Assembly: GCA_900542145.1 (NCBI GenBank)
Contig: UQMF01000016.1
Span: 1 to 46,689, forward strand
Source of the DNA: an uncultured Oscillospiraceae bacterium
Lineage (GTDB): Bacteria; Bacillota; Clostridia; Oscillospirales; Ruminococcaceae
Direction of reading: 5' to 3'
DNA: 46,689 nt
This document shows, one piece after another, positions 1 through 9,100 of the stretch. The stretch's first letter is position 1, and each line of letters starts with the position of its first letter. Position numbers and translations under genes: made by a program. Below the pieces are notes generated by a model. The model was not told where the DNA came from, did not search any database, and saw only the letters and a list, made by a program, of their open reading frames with translations.

Positions 1-23
1 TGTTTTTTAGTTTTCGTTTCAGG

Positions 24-78
24 CTCATTTGCCTTTCGACTGTATATACACACCACCAGGAATAACGTTACAACAAAA
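24..78 (-). repeat. 55-bp element, left copy (promoter-like)
   Basis: Read on the minus strand, this stretch matches 32682-32736 of the plus strand at 54 of 55 positions; the only difference is position 52. It contains the palindromes TGTATATACA and AACGTT. Weaker similarity continues to the window edge (a run rich in GAAA and AAAAC). It begins 2 bp after the T-tract of the terminator at 81-110, which is the same placement as the other copy behind the ferredoxin terminator. The other copy lies upstream of a Nif11-type peptide gene, so this copy probably serves a leftward gene just outside the window. Confidence 0.85.
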
Positions 79-80
79 CA

Positions 81-110
81 AAAAAAGCGCCCTTTTCCGG
101 GCGCTTTTTT
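81..110 (-). terminator. Rho-independent terminator of the MBL-fold gene
   Basis: A 6-bp GC stem (GCGCCC/GGGCGC) has a six-base loop and is flanked by A and T runs, so it can act in both directions. On the minus strand it follows the stop codon of the MBL-fold gene directly. Confidence 0.9.
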
Positions 111-958
111 CAGATATCTACTTCTTCGCCGCCACCGATATACATCAGCCTGTCGCCGAGTATTTCGTCCATAATGTCAAAGCCCTTGAATCCGGTGCAG
201 TGGCACGCATATATCTTTTCTGCGCTGCTGAGCTTGAGTGCGCGCGCCTGGGACGTGACGTAATCCGCCGGGCAGCCAAGGTTCTTCGGATTGGACCCCA
301 TGAAGTGGAATCCGCCGATCACCGCCAGTATCGGGATCCCGGGCCAGTTCTGGCTCACGGTATCCAGCATGTTCTGTATTCCGCAGTGGAAGCAGCCGCC
401 GATTATCACCAGCCCGTCCGCCTTGCGCTTCTTCGGGAATATTACTGCAAAGCACTCGTCCGAGAAATCATACTGGACCTGCTTCTTGCCGTCCAGCGCA
501 AAGCAGCACTTGTCGGGATTTATCCCCTTCTCGTCGAACACCTCGCAGGAGGCAAGGTAGAACCCCTCCGCCACCTCAGAGAAGCGGTTGAACAGCGTGA
601 GGTTCTCCGCGTATTTCTTGAAGAACGACTTCCCCATTCCGGCAGGCTCCTTGAAAAGTCCGCTCTTGCGGAAGCGCTCGGTCTGGGCGCCGGCGCGCAG
701 GTATATTTCCGCGTCCGGACTCAGCCGCATTGCCGCGTCGATCCCTCCGATGTGCTCCATGTGGTTGTGGGTGATGACCACCGCGTCCAACGCGTCCACC
801 GGGAGCTTCATTCGCCGGGCGTTCTCCATCGCCTTTCCGGTCAGACCGGCGTCGATCAGATAGTTCTTTCCACCGAATTCCACAAAAAGCGACATTCCGT
901 TTTCGGCGTAGAGCTTGTCGTCAACGGCGGTGTTCTCTATCAGACAGATAAGCTTCAA
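110..958 (-). CDS. MBL-fold metallo-hydrolase
   Basis: This is a metallo-beta-lactamase-fold protein of about 282 residues. The metal-binding motif is seen as THNHMEHIGG (His64, His66, Glu68, His69), where most family members have HxHxDH, so the usual Asp is Glu here. A second metal region, GGCFHCGIQN, and a C-terminal ACHCTGF follow, a layout like the small-molecule MBL hydrolases related to the dihydropterin-linked archaeal enzymes. The substrate is unknown. The upstream ATG at 979 lies inside the regulator gene; TTG at 958 is preferred because AGGGGGAG sits at the right distance and it leaves 4 bp after the regulator stop. It is probably co-transcribed with the DtxR-like gene. Confidence 0.8.
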   Translation of the reverse strand: MKLICLIENTAVDDKLYAENGMSLFVEFGGKNYLIDAGLTGKAMENARRMKLPVDALDAVVITHNHMEHIGGIDAAMRLSPDAEIYLRAGAQTERFRKSGLFKEPAGMGKSFFKKYAENLTLFNRFSEVAEGFYLASCEVFDEKGINPDKCCFALDGKKQVQYDFSDECFAVIFPKKRKADGLVIIGGCFHCGIQNMLDTVSQNWPGIPILAVIGGFHFMGSNPKNLGCPADYVTSQARALKLSSAEKIYACHCTGFKGFDIMDEILGDRLMYIGGGEEVDI

Positions 959-962
959 GGAA

Positions 963-1334
963 TCACTCCCCCTTGACATGCCTCTTTATTGCCGCAAAGC
1001 TCTCGGCACTGAGGCAGTGCTCTATCCTGCACGCGTCCGCCGCCGCGATCTCCTCGGGCACGCCCATGGAGGTCAGCCAGTTGGTGAACAGGATATGACG
1101 CTCGTACACCTTTTCGGCGATCTCCCTGCCCTTGTCTGTGAGGGTGATGTATCCGTTCTTGTCAACGGAAATGCACTCCTGCTCCCTGAGGTTCTTCATT
1201 GCCACACTTACGCTGGGCTTTGAAAAATCCATCTCAGTGGCGATATCCACAGACCGCACCTCGCCGTTGCGGTTATGCAGAATCAGTATAGTTTCCAGAT
1301 AATCCTCACCGGATTCGAGTATTCTCCCTTTCAT
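963..1334 (-). CDS. DtxR/MntR-family metal-dependent transcriptional regulator
   Basis: The protein has 123 residues. The N-terminal winged helix-turn-helix (about residues 8-65) includes SVDIATEMDFSKPSVSVAMK, and the C-terminal half carries the metal-binding and dimerisation residues ACRIEHCLS typical of MntR/DtxR proteins. It ends there, without the SH3-like third domain of classical DtxR, so it is the short MntR-like form. Family members sense Mn(II) or Fe(II) and repress uptake genes; the metal cannot be told from sequence. It lies immediately upstream of the MBL-fold hydrolase, which it may control together with itself. A good SigA promoter lies upstream at 1392-1420. Confidence 0.88.
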   Translation of the reverse strand: MKGRILESGEDYLETILILHNRNGEVRSVDIATEMDFSKPSVSVAMKNLREQECISVDKNGYITLTDKGREIAEKVYERHILFTNWLTSMGVPEEIAAADACRIEHCLSAESFAAIKRHVKGE

Positions 1335-1391
1335 ATTGTGACCTTTCTAATACAATTTCAATGCTCTGCAGCCACAGCTGCTTCTAATGAT

Positions 1392-1420
1392 ATGATACCA
1401 TATTTATCAATTCAAGTCAA
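1392..1420 (-). promoter_or_regulatory. SigA promoter of the DtxR-like/MBL operon
   Basis: On the minus strand, -35 TTGACT (1415-1420) and -10 TATCAT (1392-1397) are separated by 17 bp. They lie about 60 bp upstream of the regulator start and just inside the end of the preceding M14 gene region. Confidence 0.75.
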
Positions 1421-1428
1421 GCAGGATT

Positions 1429-2370
1429 TTACATTTCCCCGTTCTTCATGCTGAGGATACGCGCTATCACGCTGCCCTCGTACACTATCGGATATTCCCG
1501 GAGCGAGAATATAAGTCCGTCCTCCGGCGCCGTGACTTCCTCCTCGACGGTGCCCGTTATTGGGGTCACTATGTCGCCGATGACCGTGCCCTTCTGCACC
1601 CACATGTTGTGCTCTACTCTGGGTATAAATATTCCGCCTTCAACAGCGTGTATTACATTTACTGCGCCGTCGCTGCTGACCATGGGGTGGGATATCTTGT
1701 TGACAGGACCCTCCCATACTCCCATTCTGGACATAAGGTTGAATATTCCCGTCAGCAGCTGGTGGCAGTACGCCTTAGTAATACGCTGTCCCACGCCCAT
1801 CTCAATGACCAGCGTCGGGACTCCCTCCTGCCGCAGGGAATGCGCCAGGGAGCCTTCTCCGACCGCGTTGGAATCATGCACCCAGACGAAATCCGTGTTG
1901 AGCATTTTCGCGTATTTCAGCAGCTGTCCGCTGTCGTCGCTGGGGATCCTCACCTGCGGAATCTCGCGGATAAATATGTTGCTGGCATGGATATCCACGC
2001 ACACGTCCGCGCCGCGGATATCCGCGACCAGTTTCGCCGCGACATTTTCCGCCACGGTCCCCCTCTCGCTGCCCGGGAATACCCGGTTCATGTCCAGACC
2101 GGACATGGGCACTGCGCGGCTGACCGCCTCCATGCCCAGCGGATTTATTGACGGATAGATATCCACAGTCCCCTTGAGATAGGACATGTTCGCGGTGATC
2201 TTCCGCACCAGCTCATAGCAGACGTACTGTCCTTCCAGCTCGTCGCCGTGTATTCCCGTCACGACTGCGATACGCTTTCCGTCCTCGCAGCCCACGCCCT
2301 TCAGGCTGTTTTTCTTTATGGTGAGCACCTCGTCTGCCGGAAGTCCCACCGACACCAGCGTTTCAATCAT
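1429..2370 (-). CDS. Succinylglutamate desuccinylase/aspartoacylase-family (M14-like) zinc hydrolase
   Basis: The protein has 313 residues. The zinc site is seen as GIHGDELEG (His41, Glu44) and DIHAS (His128), with the substrate-carboxylate motif LDMNR and a catalytic Glu in VIEMGVG (Glu190). The C-terminal part is a beta-rich domain (about residues 215-310) as in the AstE/AspA-like family. These enzymes remove acyl groups from amino acids or trim peptides; the substrate is not predictable. It starts 55 bp after the ABC permease with no terminator between, so it may be the last gene of that operon. No signal peptide is visible, so it is probably cytoplasmic. Confidence 0.85.
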   Translation of the reverse strand: MIETLVSVGLPADEVLTIKKNSLKGVGCEDGKRIAVVTGIHGDELEGQYVCYELVRKITANMSYLKGTVDIYPSINPLGMEAVSRAVPMSGLDMNRVFPGSERGTVAENVAAKLVADIRGADVCVDIHASNIFIREIPQVRIPSDDSGQLLKYAKMLNTDFVWVHDSNAVGEGSLAHSLRQEGVPTLVIEMGVGQRITKAYCHQLLTGIFNLMSRMGVWEGPVNKISHPMVSSDGAVNVIHAVEGGIFIPRVEHNMWVQKGTVIGDIVTPITGTVEEEVTAPEDGLIFSLREYPIVYEGSVIARILSMKNGEM

Positions 2371-2425
2371 TTCTGCTTCCCCCGTATACGATTTGTTATA
2401 TAGTTATGAAATATCCTGTCAGTAA

Positions 2426-5400
2426 TTATTCCACGGATTTCAGTGATTCCACCATGCTGATCTTTTTCAGGTCCCGGCGCATGATAAGGTTGACTATCAG
2501 CGAGAACGCCACGGTAATCACGAACGCCCACAGGAAGGACAACGGGTGGATATTCCGCCCGAACATCAACTCGTCGATCTCCGCCGTCTGGATTATGAAC
2601 TGGCACAGTGCCACGCCCAGCCCCAGACCTATGACAGCGCCCATTACCGACAGTATATTATTCTCCCGGAACACATAGCTTGATACTTCCTTGTCGTAGA
2701 ATCCAAGCACCTTCAGCGTGGCTATCTCGCGTATACGCTCCGTAATATTGACGTTTGTCAAATTATACAGCACCACGAATGCCAGCGCCCCGGCGGATAC
2801 TATCAGCACTATGACCACGAGGTCCATTATTTTCAGCATGCTGCTGAAAGTGCTTGAAGCGCCGGCGTTCATCTGCACGCTGAGGACTCCGTCCACGGCG
2901 AGCATTTTCTCGCTGAATGCGTCCTGCTGCGCCTCGTCCGCGGTGATGCCATTGCGGAAGTAGATTATGTTGAACTGCGGGTTCTCACCAAATAACTCCG
3001 CGTATTTTTCCTGTGAAATATACAGATAGTGACTTGCGTAATGCTCGGTTATTGCGCCGATAGTCACCTCGCAGGACCTCCCGTCGCTTATCCGCAGCGT
3101 GACCTTGTCGCCCTTCTTTACGTCCAGCAGCTTTGTCAGCTTCTCGGTGGCTATCGTGCCGTCAATCGCCGTGTCGAATCCCAGCTTCTCCCCGGACTTT
3201 CTGTCCCGGAAGTCTATCATGTCCTCGAATATCCCGGTGTCCTCGACTGCGGTGACGTAGCACTGCACATTTGCGCTGTCAGAGGACAGGGTGTACTGCT
3301 TTATCAGCGCCCGGGTGTATTCCGTATCCTTGTTGTAGTCCAGCAGCGCATCGTATATCGCCTGTATCCCGTCGTCGTCCGTGTCGGTGTCATATGCAAT
3401 ATACCCACTGTAATTATTTATATCATTATACTGCAAGTCTACAATATCGCTGATGGAATCCTTCAGACCGAATCCGGTCAGCGAAAGCGCAGTGCATCCG
3501 GCAATTCCGATTATGGTCATGAACATTCTGCGCTTGTACCGGAACAGATTACGCCCGGACACCTTCCCGAAGAACGACAGGCGGTTCCAGACGAATCCTA
3601 TCTTCTCCAGCAGCACTCTCTTTCCTGCCTTGGGCGCCTTGGGGCGCATGAGCTCCGCCGGGGTTTCCCGGAGCGCCTTCCTGGCAGTAAGGAATACCGT
3701 CAGCCCTATCGCCGCCACCATGCTTCCGGCGGATATGATGATGTTCGCCGGACTTAACTCAAAGTAGAAATCGGTGAAAATATACATCATGCCATACGCA
3801 AACATGATGATAAACGGGAACAGGAACATGCCAACCAACGCCCCCAACAGACTTCCGGATACCGCCGCAATCACCGCATAAAGCATGTACTGCCGCATGA
3901 TAACCGTATTAGGGTAACCAAGGGATTTCAGCGTACCGATCTGCATTCGCTGCTCCTCCACCATCCTCGACATGGTGGTAAGGCATACCAGCGCCGCCAC
4001 AAGCATGAAAAACACCGGAAAAATCGAGGCGATCCTGTCTATTCTCTCGGCGTTGCTGGAATACTCGGAATACCCCGGATTGTCGTCACGGGTGAATAAA
4101 TACCACTTTGCCTCGCCGGCGTCCGCTATCTGCTGCTTTGCGTCGGCTATCTTCCTTTCCGCGTCAGCTATCTCGGAATTATAGGTTTCCAATCCCTCCT
4201 GGTATTCCTTCAGACCGTCCTGGTATTTCTGCTTTGCTTCCTCAAGCTCCTTTACACCGTCCTCGTATTCCCTCTTTCCGTCCTGGAATTCCTGTTCCTT
4301 TGCGCTGAACTCCGCCAGACCGTCGCTGTATTCCTTTTCGGCGGCGCGGAGCGTGTTCTTTCCGTCGTTGAGCTGCTTCAGCCCGTCGGAGAACTCCGCG
4401 TAGCCCTCGTTGTACTGCCGCACGCCGTCCTCGTATTTGGCGTAATTCTCGTTATACTGCGCCAGCCCGTCCTCATACTGCTTCCTGCCCTCGTCTATCT
4501 TTTCCTGCGCCGCATTCAGCTGAGATTCCCCATCGCTGAGCTGCTGTTCCTTTTCCGCTATGATGGCGGAATTCTCGTCCAGCTTCGCCTTTGCCTCATC
4601 AAGCTGGATTTTAGCCGCGTCAAGCTGCGCCTTTCCGGAATCCAACTGTTCCTTTGCCGCAGCAAGCGCCGCTTTCTGCTGTACTACCTGCGCGTTGTCG
4701 CTGCCGAGGAGCGCCTCAAGCTGCTCCACTGCCGCCATTCCGGCGTTGTACTGCTCCATTCCCTGCTCATACTGACCGAGCCTGCTGTTATATTCCGCCA
4801 GTCCGGCGTCGTACTGTGCCTGCCCCTGGGTTAGCTGCTGCTTTCCCTCGTCGAGCTGCTTCCTGCCCTCGTCAAGCTGGGCGCGCTGGGCGTCTATCTC
4901 CGCCTGTCCGTCGTCAAGCTGCTTTTTGCTGTCGTCAAGGGTGGATTTTGCGGAATCCAGCTGCTTTTTCGCGTCAGAAAGCTGTCTGCTGCTGTCGTTA
5001 AGGGTTTGCTCCGCCTCGTCCAGCTTCTGCTGATTCTCCTCAATCTCCGCCCAGCCGCTGTCTATTTCGGATTTCGCGTCGGCAAGGGTCTGACGGGCTT
5101 CGTCAATCTGCGTCTGTCCGTCGTCTATCCGGGATTTGGCTTCCTCCAGGTCCTTTTCGCCGTCGGCTATCTGCTGCGCTGCTTCGTCAAGCTGCGCCTT
5201 GGCGTCGTCAAGTTCCTTCTTACCATCGGTTTTCGCGTCGGCTAGCTTCTTCTCTCCGTCGGATATCTCCTGCTCCGCTTCGCCGATTACCTCGTCATAG
5301 CGTATTTCACTGCGATCTTTCCCCAGTTCTTCAAGCTTGTCCTGGAGCCTGTCCCTCAGCTGGTCGTATTCGTCAGAATAGCTCTGTACGCCCTTCATCT

Positions 5401-6052
5401 CATCGCTCTGAACATATATCTCCGTATACGGCTCCTGCGTGAAATTGCTCTCAGCAATATACAGGAACGCCTGAAGCGAGCCGTTGCCGATGGTGGTGCT
5501 CCCCCTCTGGGTGGCGGAAATGTACATCGGCGTTTCAAATGTGCCGACGATGGTGTATTCCGTGTGCTTCAGCGGAAATTCCTCCGCTCCGGTGGAATCA
5601 CTCAGCGTCACCTTATCGCCGATCTTCATTCCCTCCCGGAGCTTGCTGGAATTCAGCACGCACTCATCCTCCGCCTGTGGCATTCTTCCGCCGGTGAGGT
5701 CAATGCGGTTCATCTGGTCGTTTTCGCCTATAGAATATATCCTGGTGTTATAATTTCTGCCGTCATAACTCAGAGTCAAGTCTGTGTATTTGGACGCCTG
5801 GACATGATCCACGCCCTCCACTTCTGAAAGCGCCTGTAGATCCCCGTCCGTAAGCCCGAAAGTGGACATTACGCGGATATCGAAAAGGTCGTGGGAATCA
5901 TAGTAGTTATCCGCGGTTATAGTCATATCGCTTGGGGTAGCCCGGACTCCGCTGAAAAAACCTACGCCAATGGCGCAGATGGTGAATATTGACAGGAAGC
6001 GGTTTCTGGTTCTGGCTATCTCCCTGAATAAGTTTCTGGTTACTGCTTTCAC
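2426..6052 (-). CDS. FtsX-type ABC transporter permease with very long coiled-coil insert
   Basis: The protein has 1208 residues. A transmembrane segment near residues 19-36 is followed by an extracytoplasmic MacB-like region. Then comes a long low-complexity stretch (about residues 255-660) built of degenerate heptad-like units of the type LDEGRKQ and YEDGVRQ. After that come the three FtsX transmembrane helices (from about residue 690), and a second FtsX domain ends the protein. The start is GTG, 13 bp after the ATPase stop, with AGAGGG as ribosome site, so the two are translated as a pair. By family analogy it exports lipids or peptides, or acts as a mechanotransmitting exporter at the envelope. 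The insert could reach across the cell wall. Confidence 0.85.
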   Translation of the reverse strand: MKAVTRNLFREIARTRNRFLSIFTICAIGVGFFSGVRATPSDMTITADNYYDSHDLFDIRVMSTFGLTDGDLQALSEVEGVDHVQASKYTDLTLSYDGRNYNTRIYSIGENDQMNRIDLTGGRMPQAEDECVLNSSKLREGMKIGDKVTLSDSTGAEEFPLKHTEYTIVGTFETPMYISATQRGSTTIGNGSLQAFLYIAESNFTQEPYTEIYVQSDEMKGVQSYSDEYDQLRDRLQDKLEELGKDRSEIRYDEVIGEAEQEISDGEKKLADAKTDGKKELDDAKAQLDEAAQQIADGEKDLEEAKSRIDDGQTQIDEARQTLADAKSEIDSGWAEIEENQQKLDEAEQTLNDSSRQLSDAKKQLDSAKSTLDDSKKQLDDGQAEIDAQRAQLDEGRKQLDEGKQQLTQGQAQYDAGLAEYNSRLGQYEQGMEQYNAGMAAVEQLEALLGSDNAQVVQQKAALAAAKEQLDSGKAQLDAAKIQLDEAKAKLDENSAIIAEKEQQLSDGESQLNAAQEKIDEGRKQYEDGLAQYNENYAKYEDGVRQYNEGYAEFSDGLKQLNDGKNTLRAAEKEYSDGLAEFSAKEQEFQDGKREYEDGVKELEEAKQKYQDGLKEYQEGLETYNSEIADAERKIADAKQQIADAGEAKWYLFTRDDNPGYSEYSSNAERIDRIASIFPVFFMLVAALVCLTTMSRMVEEQRMQIGTLKSLGYPNTVIMRQYMLYAVIAAVSGSLLGALVGMFLFPFIIMFAYGMMYIFTDFYFELSPANIIISAGSMVAAIGLTVFLTARKALRETPAELMRPKAPKAGKRVLLEKIGFVWNRLSFFGKVSGRNLFRYKRRMFMTIIGIAGCTALSLTGFGLKDSISDIVDLQYNDINNYSGYIAYDTDTDDDGIQAIYDALLDYNKDTEYTRALIKQYTLSSDSANVQCYVTAVEDTGIFEDMIDFRDRKSGEKLGFDTAIDGTIATEKLTKLLDVKKGDKVTLRISDGRSCEVTIGAITEHYASHYLYISQEKYAELFGENPQFNIIYFRNGITADEAQQDAFSEKMLAVDGVLSVQMNAGASSTFSSMLKIMDLVVIVLIVSAGALAFVVLYNLTNVNITERIREIATLKVLGFYDKEVSSYVFRENNILSVMGAVIGLGLGVALCQFIIQTAEIDELMFGRNIHPLSFLWAFVITVAFSLIVNLIMRRDLKKISMVESLKSVE

Positions 6053-6065
6053 CCTGTTACCCTCT

Positions 6066-6767
6066 TTACCACTCTATTTCTTCCACCGGCGTGGGGTGTT
6101 CGTTGCGGATAATCTCCTCCACGCGGCTGTTCTTTATCCTGATGACCCTGTCCGCCATGGGCGCTATCGCCGAGTTGTGCGTGACAAGGATAACCGTCAT
6201 GCCGTCAATTCGGCAGGTATCCTGGAGCAGCTTCAGTATCAGCTTGCCCGTATTGTAATCCAGCGCGCCGGTAGGCTCGTCACACAGCATGAGCTTCGGC
6301 TTCTTGCTGAGCGCCCTCGCAATGGATACGCGCTGCTGCTCGCCGCCGGAAAGCTGCGCCGGGAAGTTGTCCAGACGTTCGCCCAGTCCGACTTTCTGGA
6401 GTATCTCAGCCGCCGGAATGAAGTCCTTTGTTGTCTGCGCCGCCAGCTCCACATTCTCCTTTGCCGTCAGATTCGGCATAAGATTATAGAACTGGAAGAT
6501 GAATCCCACGTCATATCTGCGGTAATTCGTCAGCTGACGGCGGTTGAAGCTGTCCACCCTTGCACCGTCAACGCTGATGATTCCCTCGTCGCAGCTGTCC
6601 ATTCCGCCGAGCATATTCAGCACGGTGGTCTTTCCGGAGCCGCTGGGACCCACGATTATCGCGAATTCGCCCTTTTCTATGTCGAAAGTCATTCCGTCTG
6701 CGGCGTTTATGGTGACCTCGCCCATATGATACCGCTTATATACGTTTTCCAATGTCACGAAAGCCAT
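6066..6767 (-). CDS. ABC transporter ATP-binding protein (MacB/LolD type)
   Basis: The protein has 233 residues and is the partner ATPase of the adjacent FtsX permease. It has Walker A GPSGSGKT, signature LSGGEQQR, Walker B with LMLCDEPTGALD and the switch histidine in VTHN. The reading frame is open further upstream (to 6869), but the ATG at 6767 fits the family N-terminus and is preceded by GGAGAG. ATPases of this class drive FtsX/MacB permeases by mechanical coupling rather than by alternating access. It heads an operon with the permease and perhaps the M14-like hydrolase. Confidence 0.92.
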   Translation of the reverse strand: MAFVTLENVYKRYHMGEVTINAADGMTFDIEKGEFAIIVGPSGSGKTTVLNMLGGMDSCDEGIISVDGARVDSFNRRQLTNYRRYDVGFIFQFYNLMPNLTAKENVELAAQTTKDFIPAAEILQKVGLGERLDNFPAQLSGGEQQRVSIARALSKKPKLMLCDEPTGALDYNTGKLILKLLQDTCRIDGMTVILVTHNSAIAPMADRVIRIKNSRVEEIIRNEHPTPVEEIEW

Positions 6768-6842
6768 AATAATCTCTCCGTTTCTGTTATGGGAATTGCT
6801 CAATTCAGCAAAGCCGCCGCCCTGCCATTCAGCATATCCGTA

Positions 6843-6895
6843 AAATAAGCAGGCAGGAAATACCGACACAATGCGCCGGTTTTCCCTGCCCCCTT
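6843..6895 (-). terminator. Possible terminator downstream of serS
   Basis: An imperfect inverted repeat, GGCAGGGAAAA against TATTTCCTGCC with a CCG/CGG inner stem, lies between serS and the ABC operon. On the minus strand it is followed by a T-rich TGCTTATTTT. It separates the two transcription units, but the T-tract is interrupted. Confidence 0.45.
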
Positions 6896-6922
6896 TTCAT
6901 TCTTTCTTAACCATTCCGACTA

Positions 6923-8203
6923 TCAGCCGATCTTGGACTTGCCGCCCATGTACGGTCTGAGCACCTCAGGAATATTCACGGTGCCGTCTGCATTCAGGTT
7001 GTTCTCCAGGAATGCGATGAGCATTCTGGGAGGTGCAACAACGGTGTTGTTCAGTGTGTGCGCAAAGTACTTCTTGCCATCTGCGCCGTTTACGCGGATC
7101 TTCAGTCTGCGCGCCTGTGCGTCGCCCAGGTTGGAACAGCTGCCTACCTCGAAATACTTCTTCTGTCTGGGTGACCATGCCTCGACATCGTAGCTCTTCA
7201 CCTTGAGGTCAGCCAGGTCGCCGGAGCAGCACTCGATAGTCCTTACCGGGATATCCATGCTGCGGAACAGGTCAACAGTGTTCTGCCACAGCTTGTCAAA
7301 CCACATCTTGGAGTCCTCGGGCTTGCAGACAACGATCATTTCCTGCTTTTCAAACTGGTGGATTCTGTAAACTCCGCGCTCCTCGATACCGTGCGCACCC
7401 TTCTCCTTACGGAAGCAGGGGGAATAGCTGGTGAGGGTTCTCGGCAGGGTGTCCTCTTCAAGGATATTGTCGATGAACTTACCAATCATGGAGTGCTCGG
7501 AGGTACCGATAAGGTACAGGTCCTCGCCCTCAATCTTGTACATCATTGCGTCCATCTCTGCGAAACTCATAACGCCGGTAACAACGTTGGAGCGGATCAT
7601 GTACGGAGGAATGCAGTAGGTGAATCCACGGTCGATCATGAAATCCCTTGCATAAGCCAGAACTGCGGAGTGCAGTCTTGCGATGTCGCCCATCAGATAA
7701 TAGAAGCCGTTGCCTGCAACGCGTCTTGCGCTGTCGAGGTCGATACCGTTCAGGCGCTCCATGATCTCGCTGTGATAGGGGATCTCGAAATCCGGAACCA
7801 CCGGCTCGCCGTAGCGCTTGATCTCAACGTTCTCGCTGTCGTCCTTGCCGATCGGAACAGACGGATCAATGATGTTCGGAATGGTCATCATGATCTTCTT
7901 TACCTTCTCGGAAAGCTCCTCTTCCTGCTTCTCCAGGGCTGCGAGTTCATCGGAGAACTCCTTTACCTGAACCTTAGCCTTTTCAGCCTCTTCCTTCTGA
8001 CCCTTTGCCATGAAGCCGCCGATCTCCTTGGAAATGCGGTTTCTGTCGGCTCTCAGGGAGTCGCCGCGCTGCTGAGCCTTACGCAGCTGAGCGTCCAGCT
8101 CGATCACCTCGTCAACCAGCGGAAGCTTGCTGTCCTGGAACTTCTTCTTGATGTTTTCCTTTACAACGTCGGGATTTTCTCTTAAAAACTTAATGTCTAT
8201 CAT
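6923..8203 (-). CDS. serS: Seryl-tRNA synthetase
   Basis: The protein has 426 residues, the usual length. The N-terminal tRNA-binding helical arm covers about residues 1-110 (long charged coiled coil). The class II catalytic core follows, with SPCFRKEKGAHGIEERGVYR (motif 2), FEKQEM, and motif 3 near the C-terminus in NNTVVAPPRMLIAFLEN. It charges tRNA-Ser and also supplies Ser-tRNA-Sec where selenocysteine is used. It starts 48 bp after parB with no terminator between, so it is probably transcribed with parA-parB. There is no space for a T-box leader directly upstream. Confidence 0.97.
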   Translation of the reverse strand: MIDIKFLRENPDVVKENIKKKFQDSKLPLVDEVIELDAQLRKAQQRGDSLRADRNRISKEIGGFMAKGQKEEAEKAKVQVKEFSDELAALEKQEEELSEKVKKIMMTIPNIIDPSVPIGKDDSENVEIKRYGEPVVPDFEIPYHSEIMERLNGIDLDSARRVAGNGFYYLMGDIARLHSAVLAYARDFMIDRGFTYCIPPYMIRSNVVTGVMSFAEMDAMMYKIEGEDLYLIGTSEHSMIGKFIDNILEEDTLPRTLTSYSPCFRKEKGAHGIEERGVYRIHQFEKQEMIVVCKPEDSKMWFDKLWQNTVDLFRSMDIPVRTIECCSGDLADLKVKSYDVEAWSPRQKKYFEVGSCSNLGDAQARRLKIRVNGADGKKYFAHTLNNTVVAPPRMLIAFLENNLNADGTVNIPEVLRPYMGGKSKIG

Positions 8204-8251
8204 TTTCTTTGCCTTTCTTTTTTATGATTTCAGGTTTTCGCCTGTAGTCAG

Positions 8252-9100
8252 TTATTTAACGTCCATCAGCCGGAGTATTCCCTCAAGCTGATCCTTGTTC
8301 TCAAACGCTATCTGAAGCGTATTGGTTTTTTTGCCCTCGCAGATACGCACCTTGGTTCCCAGTGCCTCGGTCAGGCTCATTTCCACCTCGGTGTAATACG
8401 CCATTCTCGGCTTGATGAGCTTCTGCTCCTCGTCGCGCTTGGCTTCACGCTTGGCTATTGCCTCAATGCTGCGCACGCTGAGTTCTCCCTCGGCAGCCCG
8501 GACAGCAATTTCAGTCATGAGCGCAGGGTCCTTGATTGCCTTGAGTGCCTTGCAGTGCCCCATTGACAGCCTTCCGTCCATAAGCAGGTCGCGCACGCCG
8601 ATAGGCAGCGTCAGCAGTCCCAGGCTGTTCGCAATGGAAGAACGCGCCTTTCCGAGCGCCTTCGCCAGCTGATCCTGGGTCATCTTGTAGTTGTCTATAA
8701 GTTCGCGGTAGCCCTGGGCTTCCTCAATCGGGTTCAGATTCTCACGCTGGAGGTTCTCAATAAGAGCCACCTGCATTACCTGCTCCTCCGAAAGATCGTC
8801 CCGTATAACTACCGGAACCTCGCTCAGCCCTGCGATTTTCGCGGCTCTCCAGCGCCTTTCACCGGCGATTATCTGATAGTTCCCGGTTGCCAGCGGACGC
8901 ACGAGCAGCGGCTGCAATACGCCGTTCTGCTGGATTGAAGCTGCAAGCTGCTCCATGGCTTCCTTGTCGAACACCTTACGCGGCTGCCCCTTGTTCGGCT
9001 CGATCTCGGAAATGCGCAGCGTCCTCAGCCCCTCGGATTCCTCCATGCTGTTGTCGTCGAAAAGGCTGCTGAAATCTCCGCCGATTCTCTTATTGCTCAT
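8252..9100 (-). CDS. parB: Chromosome-partitioning protein ParB (Spo0J)
   Basis: The protein has 282 residues. The N-terminal CTPase domain shows AGERRWRA (79-86) and ENLQRE (115-120); the helix-turn-helix follows (about 140-165), then a C-terminal dimerisation domain. The DNA-specificity positions (Arg153, Ser159, Thr164, Gly181) are of the ParB rather than the Noc type, when aligned with published ParB/Noc work. It loads as a CTP-dependent clamp at parS and recruits SMC to the origin. It overlaps parA by 11 bp. Four parS sites lie nearby, three upstream of parA and one between gyrA and mnmG. Confidence 0.95.
   Translation of the reverse strand: MSNKRIGGDFSSLFDDNSMEESEGLRTLRISEIEPNKGQPRKVFDKEAMEQLAASIQQNGVLQPLLVRPLATGNYQIIAGERRWRAAKIAGLSEVPVVIRDDLSEEQVMQVALIENLQRENLNPIEEAQGYRELIDNYKMTQDQLAKALGKARSSIANSLGLLTLPIGVRDLLMDGRLSMGHCKALKAIKDPALMTEIAVRAAEGELSVRSIEAIAKREAKRDEEQKLIKPRMAYYTEVEMSLTEALGTKVRICEGKKTNTLQIAFENKDQLEGILRLMDVK

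Noticed and set aside
4070..5290. CRISPR-like or tandem DNA repeat
   Set aside because: The periodic sequence is coding (heptad-like protein repeats in the FtsX permease), with degenerate units and no spacers.
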